64,000 bases of DNA from Buddleja alternifolia (GCA_019426215.1 CM033399.1:24251022-24315021); one strand, 5' to 3'; shown: positions 1 through 12,233, counted from the stretch's first letter. Made by a program: numbers and translations. Notes: generated from the letters alone by a model not told the origin.

Positions 1-250
1 TCCATAAAAATACCTTGATAAAGTCTTAATCCCTAAGCTTTCCATTTATCGAATTATTGTTTATTAATTTTGTTATTATTTATTTTTGTTTTTAATTACT
101 TAAAATCTAAATTCTTGTGAATCAATAGTCTAAATAATAGGATAAACTTCGTTTGGTACTTGATGACCTTCCCTGTGGAGACGATCTTACTTACTCTTTA
201 TTATTTGTCGATACCGTGTTGTTATGAGTGTTAACATCATGCAATTAGGG
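1..250. repeat. possible gypsy-type LTR end fragment
   Basis: AT-rich stretch containing 'ccctgtggagacgat' near 170-185 followed by 'tgtcgataccgtgt'. Phrases of this kind are common near the 3' end of plant Ty3/gypsy LTRs. No boundaries, primer site or coding remnant are visible, so this is a weak assignment. Confidence 0.25.
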
Positions 251-1583
251 TTAGAGTTTGTTGTAGCAGTTGGAGTTAACTTATAACTCTACTAACTTAA
301 GCAACAAGTAGGAGTCCATCTTTGGACTTCTTGGCCGCCCCTAGGGTTCCAAATGGACGGTCAAGGTGGGATTTTTGGCCTGGCCAATTTAGTCCACCTT
401 TTAATACATATTTAATTTAAATCCTATTTAAATTCAATACATATTATTAATTAATTCCATTTAACTAATATTTCACATAAATAATTTAATTTAATTTAAT
501 CTAATTAAATTAAATATTTAATTTATTGATTTAACTAGTAAATCAATCCGTCCAATTAATTTTTTCTAAAAGATTAACACAAAAAGACATCATGTACATT
601 TCTTATAGCGCGACTCTTTAGGTTCGTCTCAATTGGCAATGGGAGGAATTACCAAATGATGTGAGTGTCACCTAGACAGTCCCATGGACTCACATCGTAA
701 CTTAGTTGAGTACGAAATAAATGAATCATTTACGAACCTTTGGACCATAAATACCGTATGTGTATAAGCCCTTCACTGATGTATCCTGATCAAGTGAGAG
801 TCATGATATATGTCAAACTCACTAAACTTGATATTGTAATTTTAATCATAGCATAATGAAATTACCAAACTACCCTCCATGTCCTCCATGAGTTAGTTTC
901 ATTGCTTTGGCCAAAGACTTATAATTTCATTTGCCTATGATCGCACATGATACTTTCTCATTTACTATCGAGACAGTGAATCCCATCTTGGTGATCACTT
1001 CACAAGTGCTACTTGACTCATTGAGATCGTACTTCGAGGTTGGCCCCACCAAAGGGTGATTTGGGCCTAACTACTCTAGTAACAGATTTAACAATACAAG
1101 TACATTGATCATGAAGCCTCAGGTCTAAGATTCACGCATACTATTATGGTCAGTAATACAATCATTGACAGTCACTGAGTAAATACCCATGTGATCGGAT
1201 TACTGCGAGCCATGTTCAAATATATCAATTCCATTGGTATATCTATGACACATGTTCTGACTATCCCATAGTGTTCGACTGACACTCCTTGTCAGAGCAT
1301 GTGTCATACAAGTCGAATCTTAATGCCCAATTAAGATTCCTTAACTTGCGAACCCTTTTAACTGATCAGGAGTAAGACTCTCCCCGTGCCAATTTTTCCT
1401 TCCATAAAGGGCGAAGAGTCAACTTTGATACACTTGGACTGTTTGTTCAATACTTATTAATTCCATGAAGTTTTATATGAATAGAAGAATAAATGCTTTT
1501 ATTAAATATAAGTTCGTAAATTATAATCGGATACCCTATACAATCTATTTGTCCTCATTGACATCTAGGGCATATACCTAACA
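250..1583 (-). repeat. 3' LTR of minus-strand copia remnant L
   Basis: The LTR edge facing the coding remnant is clear. On the minus strand it starts TGTTAGGTATATGCCC at 1583, directly after a purine-rich tract (aagaaggagat). The outer edge is uncertain. The block 600-1583 aligns by eye with 6690-7681 (shared 'tatagcgcgactct', 'ggttcgtct', 'ggcaatgggagga'), so the two are LTRs of the same or closely related copia families. The nearby coding remnant in the same orientation supports the call. Confidence 0.6.
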
Positions 1584-1745
1584 ATCTCCTTCTTGCACTT
1601 AATGCTAATTTCTATGGTATCTAATACCCATCTTCTCAAGATGTCGCTCTAGAACCACCTGTGCCAATGGCTTAGTGAGTAGGTCAACCACGTTGTCGGC
1701 TGAGGTTATTTTCTGCAAAGCGATGTCCCCTCTTCCAACAATTTC

Positions 1746-2614
1746 TCAAGTTATGTGATATCTCCTTTCTATGTGTTTGGATTTATTGTGAGACTTTGGT
1801 TCCCTAGATTGCACGATGACTCCATTATTGTCACACCAAAGTGGCAACAGTAGCTCCACACCTGGAAGAACTTGAAGTTCTGCCATGAACTTTGTAATCC
1901 AAACAGCTTCTTTGCCTGCCTCTGAGGCTGCCACATATTCAACTTCAGTGGTCGAATCAACAGTTGTGCTTTGCTTGGAACTCTTCCAAGACATCGCTCC
2001 ACTGTTCAAAGTGAATATGAACCCAGAAGTGGATTTGCGTTCATTGATGTCTGATTGGAAATCAGAATCTGTATAACCGTCCACTTTCATTTCTCCATTG
2101 CCATATACGAGAATCATATCTTTGGTTCTTCTCAAGTACTTCAAGATAGATTTCACGGCAATCCAATGTTCTTTACCCGGGTTAGCTTGAAACCTACTTA
2201 CTACGCTTACAACATAGGCAAGATCTGGTCTCGTGCATAACATTGCGTACATGAGACTTCCCACTGCTGATGCATAGGGAACTGCACTCATCTCTTTTCG
2301 ATCTTCCTCACTTTGAGGACTCATCTTTTTGGAGAGATGGATTCAATGTCTCATGGGAAAAAGACCTCTTTTAGAGTTCTCCATCCAAAATCGCTTTAGG
2401 ACCTTCTCTAGGTAGAGGGCTTGAGAGAGTCTTATCATCTTGTTCGATCTATCCCTGTAGATGCGAATTCTTAGGATATAGGTGGCTTCTCCCAAGTTTT
2501 TCATTGAGAATGTCCTTGAAAGCCATGAATTAACTGAAGTTAGCAGACCTTTATCATTCCCTATAAGTAGAATATCATCTACATATAGCACCAGGAATGT
2601 GATTTTGCTCCCAC
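1746..2614 (-). pseudogene. copia pol remnant: RT C-terminus and RNase H
   Basis: Two minus-strand reading frames, 2343-2591 and 1746-2324, together give the end of a Ty1/copia reverse transcriptase and its RNase H. The catalytic YVDD box (LYVDDILLIGND) lies near 2560-2591. RNase H signatures follow: GYTDSDFQSD, KSTSGFIFTLN, STTEVEYVAASEA and KSKHIERRYH. The frames are offset around 2325-2342, so a frameshift separates them, and the upstream RT, integrase and gag are missing. A LINE poly(A) tail abuts the RT at about 2620, suggesting the LINE inserted here. This is a dead fragment with no expected function. Confidence 0.85.
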
Positions 2615-2635
2615 TGACCTTTTTTTATTTTTTTG

Positions 2636-3169
2636 GGAACAAGGTAAGTTTTTATTGATAAAACCCACATTACATATACTCCAGGCATACCTGGGATAGT
2701 ATATCTCAAACTTGCTTTTTATAGTATACCAAATCCTTTCAACTAAAGTATTTACATCATTCCCTCCTATATGAAAAACACGCCTATTCCTCTCCATCCA
2801 AATACAATATATCAATGCAGCAAACATTGCTCGTTTTTTGCTACCTAGCTTAGTTTTACCTTTGCTTACCTGTTTGATCCAGCCAAGATGAACTTCCCAA
2901 GAAATGTGTCTACATTTGATGCCCATTTTCAGCCAGCATGCTCTCCTAACCTCCTGGGTGTAATCACATTCAAATAACAAGTGGTTTCTGCTTCCCTCTT
3001 CTCTACTACAAAACAAACAGTTTATGTCATCCAAGGCCTGCCATTTTTTCATCTTGCCTTTTACCTTCAGCCTATCTAGAAGGGCCAACCATGCAATAAA
3101 GTGATGTCGTGCCCTGGGCCATTCCCCCCAGAGTATGCTGCTCCATTCAACTTCCTCATTATGCTCCAT
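2636..3169 (-). pseudogene. LINE zf-RVT domain remnant
   Basis: The C-terminal piece of the minus-strand LINE contains the zinc-binding module found after RT in many plant LINEs: ARHHFIAWLALLDRLKVKGK, then CLFCSREEGSRNHLLFEC with the Cys/His pattern C-x2-C...H...C. A tail with WMERNRRVFH follows. The frame runs on a little past the T-rich tract into flanking copia sequence, so its formal stop is not biological. No RNase H module follows, unlike the second LINE in this window. Confidence 0.8.
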
Positions 3170-3422
3170 GGCAAATGAGTACGCACTGTGTATTGAAAAC
3201 TTTCCTTCCTTCCAATTATTCTGAGCAACATTAACTGCCTCTATGAAAATATCTTTGATAGCCAGTAACTTTTTCCAGAACCAAGATTGTGAACTTTTTG
3301 CTAAGGTAGTCTAGATAGTCCCTTACCTTAAGTAGTATGCATGAACCCATCTAATCCACAATGTGTCAGATTTGTTTGCAATGTTCCATATATGTTTGAA
3401 GATTGCTGCCATATTCCACTGA

Positions 3423-5253
3423 TCAGTGACAATAACCCCAATCCTCCTTTTTTTTTTTGGGTAAACACACTTGTTTCCAGCTTACTACAACCTGGTATTT
3501 ACCACTACACTTACCACTCCACAAATAAGCTCTGCACAACCTGTCAATTTCATGAACCACAGACAAGGGAAGAGAAAATATCTGGCTCCAGTAGAGCTGC
3601 ACCCCAAATAAAACTGATTTTATAAGCATAACTTTACCTGCATATGATAAGTATTTTGCTGTCCATGAAGTAATCCTCCCCATAATCTTTTCCATCAATC
3701 CTTTATAATTGTTTACAGAAAGTCTAGAGAAAATTAGGGAGACTCCAAGATACCTCATTGGCATTGTCCCTTCCACAAACCAGTTAATGCAAGAAAGTGT
3801 TGCTTTAAATCTTCACTCACACCCCCATAAATCAATTGGCTTTTCCCCAGATTTACACTTAGGCCAGTAGCCATAGAGAACTTCTCAAAACAACTTTTAA
3901 TATGTGCTATTGAAACCTCATCACCCCTACAAAACATCATTAAATCATCTGCAAAGCAAAGATTATTGAGCCCTACTTTTTTGCACTTAGGGTGGACCTT
4001 GAAGTCAGGGACCTTATGTAATGTCTTGAAGCATCTAGATAAGTAGTCCATGATAAGGACAAATAGATAAGGAGACATTGGTCTCCTTGTCTCAGTCCTC
4101 TCCTCTCTTTGAAATGACCAAACAAACACCCCTGCATTGCTATGGAGAAAATAACAGTTGTGACACACATCATAATGAGCTGAGTGAACTCAATTGAAAA
4201 ACCATAAGCAATAAGTATTTTTTTCTAGAACCAGCCAACTAACAGAATCATAAGCCTTCCTTATATCTAGCTTCATAACAACCCTGGGAGAGAGGTGTTT
4301 CCTACTATAGTTTTTAACTAGTTCATGGCACATGATGACATTTTCTACAATAGACTTCCCTCTTATGAATGCCCCTTGGGCCTAATCTACTAAGAGAGGA
4401 ACCACCAACTTCAGTCTATTGAATATCAGCTTAGACACAATTTTATACAAGATAGTACAACATGCAATTGGTCTATATTCTCCTACTGATGCAGGATTTT
4501 TAGTTTTAGGAATTAAGTGTAGTAGGGTGTGATTTACCTGGCCTAACATTCTTCTTTTGGTATACCAATCCATAACTGCCTTAGTCACCTCACTTCCAAT
4601 TATGTGCCAAGCACTCCTGAAAAAACAGAAGTTGTAGCCATCCGGCCCTGGGCTTTTCTGCTCAAGAATTGAGAATACTGCTGCTTTCACTTCCTCCTCA
4701 TTAACTGCTCTATGCAAAAGATTTAGATTGTCCTCAGCTGTCAGAACATATCCCTGCTTTACTATTTCAGTATCAATCTGCACACTGGTTTGACTTTCTA
4801 TTCCTAACCGTTCTTGGTAGTATTTCACTATTTTAAACTGAATCTGTTGTGGGTCAGAAATCCTTTCACCATCATTATCCTTCAAATAGTTTATTTGCCC
4901 ATTCTCTCTTTTTTCCTTTACTCGAGCAAAAAAAATCTAGTACATTCCTCTCCCTGCTGTAAAAAGTGGACTGTTGCCCTCTGTCTTATAAATTCTCCTT
5001 CCAACTTCCTGAGGTGTTTCAATTCATCCAAACCCCTGTGTTCAGCTTGTACCAGTTCACTGTCAAATGGATCAGCTTGAATCTTCCTTTTGATCTCACT
5101 CTGCTCCACTTTTGCTCTCCTTACCCTTTCAGAAATATTTGAATTCTGTTCTCTGTGGAGGCTCTTAAGTATCTGCTTTAGTGCTTTGCACCTCTCAACC
5201 ACCCAATACATCTTACAGCCCTTTATGTATTTGTTCCATTCCTCCTCCACCAT
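3423..5253 (-). pseudogene. LINE ORF2 reverse transcriptase domain (broken)
   Basis: Minus-strand pieces 4918-5253, 4382-4885, 3755-4168 and 3423-3776 form a non-LTR reverse transcriptase. Landmarks are KSPGPDGYN (fingers), HLIPKTKNP and EYRPIACCTILYKIVSKL, then SPYLFVLIMDYLSR and the catalytic FADD box (NNLCFADDLMMF), then MRYLGVSL and the thumb. The stretch around 4170-4380 is out of frame and ends the second piece early. There are multiple frameshifts. The order and spacing match plant L1 ORF2, so the assignment is safe, but the enzyme is dead. Confidence 0.85.
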
Positions 5254-5277
5254 TGTGTAAAAGTTAGGATGGTATCT

Positions 5278-6204
5278 CTAGCCATTTAGAAATTTGAACA
5301 TTGGGTTCCCTACTTTCTGCTTTTGCATTGTAAGAATCATAGGACAGTGATCAGAAATATCACTGTCCTGGAACTCAACTCTGCAATCCTCCATTTTCAT
5401 CTTCCACTCCGCATTTGCCACCACCCTTTCCAACTTGCAATAAGTTCTTGTAAGTTGGTCTTGGTGATTACTCCATGTGTACAGCTCACCAGTATAGGGG
5501 ATATAAGACAAACCAATGTAATCATAGCAAGCTTTCATTTCCTCATTACCTCCACTGAAATGTCCATCACTCTGCAATTTTTCATTATGGAATAATGTAG
5601 CATTCTAGTCACCCATTAACAACCAGGGTTCATGATAATTCATACCCCTCAAGTCAACTCACAACCTCTCCATGCCTCTCTCTTCATTATGAGCGTATAC
5701 AATAGTTAAAATAAACTACAAAGCCCCAATCTGCATTCTACAAGAAATAAGCTGATGAGTGACTTTCAACACTGATCCAATCACTCTACTCTTTCTCCAA
5801 CTTACCCATATTCTACCATTTACTGCCATCACATAGTTATTCACAGTTTTCCAATCATCAACAAGACTCCTAACTATTTTTGTGTAGTTTTTAGGTTTTA
5901 CTCTGGTCTCTACTATCCCCATAATATCTAATTTATTTGCTTCAATCAGTCTCCTAACAGATAACTGTTTTTCAACTGTATTGAAGCCTCTGATATTCCA
6001 TGTACCTATATTCATATATCTGGTGGTTCTGTTATCCTGGACTGTAACCCCTCTACTGTTGGGAATCCTGGTATCATGCGCAGAGGAATTTAAAAGATAT
6101 CCGAATTCCCAATAGCCAAGATCAATTTGTGGATTTTCGTTGATTTTAACATAAAACGAAGAACGTGAAAAACTTACCTTTTCGAGTTCTATTAATCCTC
6201 GCAA
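5278..6204 (-). pseudogene. LINE ORF2 endonuclease domain (broken)
   Basis: Two minus-strand pieces (5716-6204 and 5278-5577) carry the apurinic-like endonuclease/exonuclease/phosphatase fold of plant LINE ORF2. Motifs visible are NIGTWNIRGFN at the start, GIVETRVKP (catalytic Glu region), YTWSNHQ and SDISDHCPM (the terminal SDH motif). In intact elements this domain nicks target DNA to prime reverse transcription. About 140 bases between the pieces have no open frame. The first piece begins with roughly 60 codons before the domain that may be a LINE leader or the ORF1/ORF2 junction. Confidence 0.8.
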
Positions 6205-6299
6205 ATCTTTAACAGTCCAAGCATCCCGTCTCTAGATCATCTCACAGGAACAGACTTTTGAAAATCTTCATCATCATCTCCCGAGGCGGCTAGGTAAAG

Positions 6300-7681
6300 A
6301 CAATATGAATTTTTCTGTCTTGTATTTTGGTGGAGGATTTCAATATTGTGAATGACTAAGTTAATTGTGAATTAATTTATTCTCTAGTGCTTGTGTTGGT
6401 GGATTAAATAATCCTCCAACTTAAGCCCATCATATCACATGCCCAAATGGGCTTGTTGGACCCCTAATTTAATTATATTACATTTAATCTAAACAAATAT
6501 ATATTAAATTAATATTCTAATTTAAATATTTAATTAACTCAGTTAATTAACTATTCAAATTAAATAATTTAATTTACCATTGTCTAATCCAATTAAACAA
6601 CCAATTAAATTAGTTCGTCCAATTAATTAATTCGTCCTACATAGGACAAATTACCAAAATACCCTCCAAATACAAAACTCGATTTTCGGTCTATTCCTTT
6701 ATAGCGCGACTCTCTAGGTTCGTCTTGATTGGCAATGGGAGGATACCAAAGGATGTGGGTGACACCTAGCCAGCACCGTGGCCCCACATCGTGGCCCAAC
6801 TAAATACGAAATGACTATGTCATTACGAACCTCTAGATTATGAATACTGTATGAGTATAAACCCTTCACTAATGTATCCCGATCGAGTGAGAGTCATGGA
6901 ATGTCAAACTCACAGGACTCGATGCTATGCTAAGAATCATAGTAAAATGAGATTACAGAACTACCCTCCGTGTCAAACACGAGTTAGTTCATGAGCTCTG
7001 GCTAGAGACTTTAATCTCATTTACTCATGATCGCATATGATACTTTTTGTTTACTTTCGAGACAGTGAATTCCTTCTTGCTAATTAGTTAAGACTGCTAC
7101 TTGCCCATCAAGCCGCACTTCGAGGTTGACCCCACCAACGGGTGAATTGGATCTAACTACTCTAATGACAGACTTGACGTCACAAGCACATCTTCAACGT
7201 GATTACTCAGGTCTAAGCCTCATGCATACTATCATAATCAGTAATCCAATCATTGACAGTCAATGAGTGAAAACCCATGTGATTGGATTACTACGAGCCA
7301 TATTTGAATACATTAATCCAATCAATGTATCTATGACACAAACTCCCACTATCCCATAGTGTTTGACTGGCACTCCCTGTCAGAGCATGTGTCATACAAG
7401 TCTACACGAATCTCAATGCCTAATTGAGATTCTCCGACTTGCGAACCATTTAAGTGATCATGTACCTAAACCCTTCCAGTGCCCATCTCTTTAATTACTA
7501 TAAGAAGTGCGAAGGTTTGCCTTGACACACATGGGCTAATTGTTCATTTAAGTTTATAGATGCCATTAAGACTTATGCGAACAATATATTAATTGCCTTT
7601 CTAATAGTTAAGGGTTGTGTAATAAAAACTAGTGCCTTATATTCTAATCTCCTCGTTGGCATCGAGGGCACTTTCCCAACA
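6300..7681 (-). repeat. LTR of minus-strand copia remnant R
   Basis: The coding-side edge is clear: on the minus strand the LTR starts TGTTGGGAAAGTGCCC at 7681, next to the tract 'gtgcaagtgggagat'. The block 6690-7681 is a diverged match to 600-1583, with the same distance (about 980 bases) from the conserved 'tatagcgcgactct' motif to the edge. The 6300-6690 part differs from the equivalent part of copy L. The outer edge is not certain; a TGTTGG at 6394 is one candidate. Confidence 0.6.
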
Positions 7682-8440
7682 ATCTCCCACTTGCACTCTA
7701 TTCCAATTGGCATATAATACCCATCTTCTAAAGATGTCACTTTAGCACTGCCTGTGATAGTGGCTTAGTGAGTGGGTCAGCCATGTTATTGGCTAAGGTT
7801 CATTTTCTACAGGGCTACATTACCTTTTCCAACGATCTCTCAACGTGTCTGGATTTGTGAGACCTGGTTCCCCAACTTGTGCTTCAGCTCCATTTCATCA
7901 CAATAAAGTGATAAACGCACACTTCACGCTAGGGACCAATTGAAGTTATACCACGAACTTCAGATCCAAACAAAATTCTTTGACTACCTTTAAGGATCCA
8001 AGACAATTTTATATTCATTCTCAGTAGTGGAGTAATTTACTTGGAAATGTTTCAGGTTACTACTTCACAGTTGAGAGTGAATACAAACCCAAAGTGAAAT
8101 TTTAATTTCTTTATCAGATTTAAAGTACGAGTAAGTATAAATTTCCACTATTAGTTCTCCATAGGCATAGACGAAGAATGTAGCTTAAGTTTTTCTCAAA
8201 TACTTTATGATATATTTTATGTCTACCCTTTGCTCTTCCTCACTAGGCAAGAGCCCTTTCTCAGATCTTTTATCCTAACTTCTTTAGGATTTATTCTAAG
8301 CAAAGGGCTTGGGAGGGCCCCATCATCCTATTTGCCCTATCTCCATAGACGCAAATTCTAAGGATGAAAGTGGTTACTCCCAAGTCTTTTATTGAGTGTA
8401 TGCTTGAGATTTATGTCTTGATTCAACTCAATGAGCTCAT
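7682..8440 (-). pseudogene. heavily decayed copia RNase H/RT remnant
   Basis: There is no usable open frame, but the DNA tracks the coding part of copia copy L: 'tatggcatctaatacccatctt', 'gatgtc', 'cttagtgagt', and further on 'agggcttgggaggg' and 'gatgaaagtggttactcccaag', matching the RT region at 2400-2500. Small indels have destroyed the frame. It ends at 8440, where the LTR of the plus-strand copia element begins, so that younger element probably cut it. Confidence 0.6.
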
Positions 8441-9115
8441 TGTTAGGTTAATGTCCTCAAATGCCACTAGATGATTAGTAAATGAAAGGACATTATCAAT
8501 TGTAATTGTTTATTAAATCAATCAATAAAAAGGCATTTTAGTTGTTTACATTTATATTGGCATTTATATATTGTAATCATCTATAAGTCCATGAACACAA
8601 GAGTTAACTCTCTAAGACACTAGAGGAGTCTGATACTTGTGTACTGAAATAGTCTGCAAGTCAAAAATTTTCAATTGGGCATTGAAAATCATGAAAACTT
8701 GTATGATATGAGTTTTATTAGAAAGGTGCCCGTCAATCACTAGGAAGTAGTGAAGAACTCATATCTTAGGTGCACTGATGGAGATAGTGGCGCTCGGACA
8801 TGAATTGGACTGCTCGGATCAAGATTTATTCAGCCGGAAGAGGAAGAGGAAGATTTTTCATCAAGTTTTTCCGGCGAGACGATTTAGAGGCAGACCACTT
8901 GGACTGCTCGGATCAAGATTTATTCAGCCGGAGATTTATCGCGAAGAATTGAAGAATTTAAATTCATGGAAATAATCAACCACTTCGCTACATCGGGTAA
9001 TGTGATTTAACCCTATCATACATACGTGTGATTACACCTCGAGATTGACCCTGCAAGGGAAAATCCAAAAAATTTAAGTTTCGTTTCCGCAGCATTTGGT
9101 CAATTTTCCCCAACA
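8441..9115 (+). repeat. 5' LTR of plus-strand copia element 1
   Basis: It begins TGTTAGGTTAATGTCC at 8441 and ends TTTTCCCCAACA at 9115, followed after one base by an initiator-tRNA primer site. The start and end follow the TG...CA rule. The 3' LTR is not in this window because the element is cut at 13485. It contains an internal 34-base direct repeat (8805-8838 and 8899-8932). The 65-codon frame at 8778-8975 lies inside the LTR and is not treated as a gene. Confidence 0.85.
8805..8932 (+). repeat. 34-base direct repeat inside LTR
   Basis: The same 34 bases, beginning TTGGACTGCTCGG and ending CAGCCGGA, occur at 8805-8838 and 8899-8932. The gap is 60 bases. This looks like a small tandem duplication within the LTR. 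Confidence 0.9.
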
Positions 9116-9116
9116 G

Positions 9117-9128
9117 TGGTATCAGAGC
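9117..9128 (+). other. primer binding site (initiator tRNA-Met)
   Basis: TGGTATCAGAGC lies one base after the LTR end. It is complementary to the 3' end of plant initiator tRNA-Met, the usual primer for minus-strand DNA synthesis in plant copia elements. Confidence 0.9.
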
Positions 9129-11284
9129 TAAATCGCGGGGTTCAACGTATGTAAATTATGTGTAATTATGTGTTGAAGAAGCATGTTTTACATTTTTTTT
9201 ATAGATGCATGATTAGATATGTGGATTTCACGGTGTTTGTGTTCTTGAGGATTATGTTTATTTTCCGTTCATTAGAAATTAATCAAAAATTGGATTTTAT
9301 GTAATTTTAATGTGATGGAAATAAAAATCGCAAAATTACAAGGTCGACCCGTTGCCGTGGCGGCGACGGGGCGCTGGCGATAGCGCTCTGGGCCTGCACG
9401 CACATAGTGCGCAAATAGGCCGCTGCGCAAGCCTATCGCCCCAGCAGCCTACCTGTAATTGGGCTTGGGTGGTGAGCCCACCCGTGTGTTATTTAACACA
9501 CGGGTTTTGATACCCGACCTGGGTCACCGATGGGTCGACCCGGGTCAATTATTAAATATATATATATATTATTTAGTTTTGGTTAAAATTAGATTTTAAT
9601 GCAAAATAAATAATATTAATTATTTAATAAGGTTAATTTTGGTTTCCAAATAATCTAATATTAATTAAAGTTAGACTTTGAATTAAATTAGATTTATTCC
9701 ATTGTAAAATTAATTTTATGGGCTTAGAAATTAATTTTAATTAAAATTGGATTTTGATAAGTTCATTAAAATTAAACTTTCAATAGGAATCAAATAAATT
9801 TAATATCCTCAAGAATATGAATAACAATGATTAAATTTAGAATTTAATTAGAAATTAACATATATGTTTTTCGTGTATTATGTGATGTTGATATCATGTT
9901 TGACATGTTATGTGATGGGAGACACGATTCATGGACTTAAGCTCATTTTTTAATTTGTATTTATTTTTGATGGGTTGTAAAGGCCATTTTGAGCCTATTT
10001 TTTTATTTTCTTTCTAGATAAATTTTGTATAGGTGATATATATTGAAATGTAATAGTTAGAAATAGAATAGACCCAATGGAGAAATTCAAGTCGAGCCGA
10101 GGAGATTCAAGAAGGAGCTTTGGAAGCTTTAGTATAGTTTCCTTTTATTTTATGATTGAAACATTGGCTTGTTTCAATCTAGGAAATATAGTCCATGAAT
10201 CATGTGTTATTCGCTTTCTAGGATTGTTAATTATTTATTTTAATCTATGTTTATATGCATGATATGAAATGGGTTAATGTGCAAACTGAGACCTAATAAA
10301 TAATTTAAATCCTCCCACTTGAAAAATATTACTCCCTCCGTCCCAAAAAGGATGTTTACTATTCCACTTTTGTCTGTCCCAAAATGTTTGTCCCTTACTA
10401 TTTATATATATATTTATTGTTTAATCTGACTATATTACCCACCGTTTAAATTGAAAAATATACATGTAATTCATTTTTACTATAAAACTACAATTATATT
10501 TAAGGAAGATAATTCTATACATCGATAGAAAACAATAACAATAAATCAAATTAAAAGCAGGGCATGTTTTAGAAGGTAAGGTTGTTAGTTGTCTTTTGTT
10601 TTATGGAAAGGGTACTATTGGGAAACAATGAAAATTTGATAATTCCTAAAAAAAGTCAAACGGAACATTCTTTTTGGGACGGAGGGAGTAAGTTAGTAAA
10701 GGGTACTAGGTATCCTGTCCTCCACTGAACTTAGGAGAAATTGAAATGATATTTAATATATAAATCATCCCTAAGCAATGGGAGAATTATATATTGAAAT
10801 ATATTTTATATTTTTCCTAAGTGTATGAAATGCCATTGGTCGAAAACAAATTTCACCCCAAATACCAACAAAAGGTTGCAAGGTGAAATTCAATTGTTAG
10901 GCTAATAGATTGTCAGTGCGTTGAACTTAGATTATTCATAAATCAATATGATCGTTAAAAGGCTGAGATTTGATGAATAATGGACAAAGGGATTGAATCA
11001 TCCATTTGATGGGTTGATGTTGGACATTGCTTTAATAGATTGATTATGCCAAATACCAGCAAAAGGTTGCAACCTATTAATCTAGTTAAAGAACTCAATC
11101 ACCACTACGAAGCCTTCCAACGATGACTTCCGAATTCCACAGTGGGAGTGTGGATTTTCGAAAAATGTAGTGGGAACCAAGTTTATTTTAAGAGTTCTTA
11201 ACTTAAACTTGGAACAACAATTACATTAGAATCTAATTAATCTTTTTACTTTTATGCAGTTATTTCTTATTATCTCTCTGAAAA
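9129..11284 (+). other. long untranslated leader of copia element 1
   Basis: About 2.1 kb between the primer site and the gag start with no credible coding frame. It is AT-rich apart from a GC-rich block at 9340-9475 that can fold (GGCGATAG at 9376-9383 pairs with CTATCGCC at 9433-9440). A Stowaway-type MITE sits at 10332-10688, and the frame at 10077-10262 is not credible as a gene. Phrases with 'aaataccaacaaaaggttgcaa' recur at about 10860 and 11050, suggesting an internal duplication. Confidence 0.6.
10332..10688. mobile_element. Stowaway-like (Tc1/mariner) MITE
   Basis: A 357-base element with terminal inverted repeats starting CTCCCTCCGTCCCAAAAAG at both ends (about 23 bases, one mismatch). 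It is flanked by a TA duplication at 10330-10331 and 10689-10690. The CTCCCTCCGT terminus and TA target are the hallmark of Stowaway MITEs mobilised by mariner-type transposases. It has no coding capacity. It inserted into the leader of copia element 1 and is therefore younger than that insertion. Confidence 0.93.
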
Positions 11285-12233
11285 ATGACTATCAAACTCC
11301 TATCTGTACTACTTGAAAAGAATACTTTGACTAGTCCGAACTATATGGACTGGCTCTGAAACTTGAGGATAGCCCCTAATATGGAGTCACTGGGATACGT
11401 ATTGGATGCTGATATCCCAGCCGCACCCGTAAGGACACGTGCTAATGAGGAGGAAGTTGCGACTCATGAAAAATGGGTCAAAGACGATGTCTGGGTTCGT
11501 GGGTACATGTTGGGCTCAATGACAAATGAGTTGCAGAGGTCCCATGACAAAATGGTCTCGGCAAGGGCTATTTTGGCACACTTGGTAGAGCTCTATGGTG
11601 AGCATAGTCGCACTGCTTTGTATGATATATCGAAAGAGCTCTTTAGAGCCAAGATGAAGGAAGATGAAAAGGTTGGGGACCATGTACTAAAATTGATTTT
11701 GAAAATAGAGAGGTTAGAGGTCCTCAATTTCAACATGGACCCACAACTTCAAACTGACCTTATCTTGCAGTCACTTCCAGACTCCTTTTCCCAATTTGTG
11801 ATGAACTTCAATTGTAACAAGATAGAGTGCAACTTGGCTGGGTTGATGAACAAGCTGAATACTGCACAATCTCAAATGAAGCCAAAGGGAAAAGAGGCAG
11901 CCTTGGTCATCACTTCTAATCCTAAAAGCAAGCAATAAGAAGAAGACTAAGAAAGCTACTGACACTCTGGGTCCACAGGTTAAGATAGATAAAGGAAAGG
12001 GCAAAGCTCATAAAGTGATGAAGAGCAAAGGATCGAAGAAAACAGACAAATGCCTTCACTGCGGTGAGCTAGGCCACTGGAGGAGGGAGTGTCCAAACTT
12101 TGGCAAAGGTGCAGCAGGTATGGAACTTTTTGTTTTAAAAACTAATTGTTCTATGACTATTTTTTACACTTCGTGGATACTTGATTATGGAGCTAGTGCT
12201 CACGTTTGTGTAATGAATCTGGATCTGCAGTGA
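11285..12233 (+). pseudogene. copia gag (broken)
   Basis: The likely start is the ATG at 11285 (MTIKLLSVLLEK). An in-frame TGA follows about 24 codons later, just before the long open stretch 11363-11938. That stretch shows the copia gag pattern: KWVKDDVWVRGYMLGSM, LVELYGEHSRTALYDISKEL and ILQSLPDSFSQFVMNF. A further frame change at about 11938 leads to 12015-12233, with a CCHC zinc knuckle (CLHCGELGHWRREC) and the start of the protease region (WILDYGASAHVC, with DYG where DSG is usual). Gag packages the element RNA in virus-like particles. At least one stop and one frameshift disable it. Confidence 0.85.

Larger units (their letters stand above)
2615..6240 (-). mobile_element. 5'-truncated plant L1-type LINE (non-LTR retrotransposon)
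   Basis: Read on the minus strand, the order is endonuclease (6204-5278), linker, reverse transcriptase (5253-3423), zf-RVT (3169-2636) and a poly(A)-like tail, seen on the plus strand as T-rich at about 2620-2634. That is the order of ORF2 in plant L1 LINEs. ORF1 is absent, so the copy is probably 5'-truncated near 6240. Stops and frame breaks split ORF2 into at least seven pieces, so it is inactive. I could not find a convincing target-site duplication: the right side runs into a copia LTR that does not match the copia RT on the left. Confidence 0.85.

Noticed and set aside
8778..8975. A 65-codon frame at the end of the copia 1 LTR as a small gene.
   Set aside because: It lies inside the LTR and spans the 34-base duplication. 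No start context or similarity.
9117..9128. TGGTATCAGAGC as part of a tRNA gene.
   Set aside because: It is the complement of a tRNA 3' end adjacent to an LTR, with no cloverleaf around it; it is a primer site.
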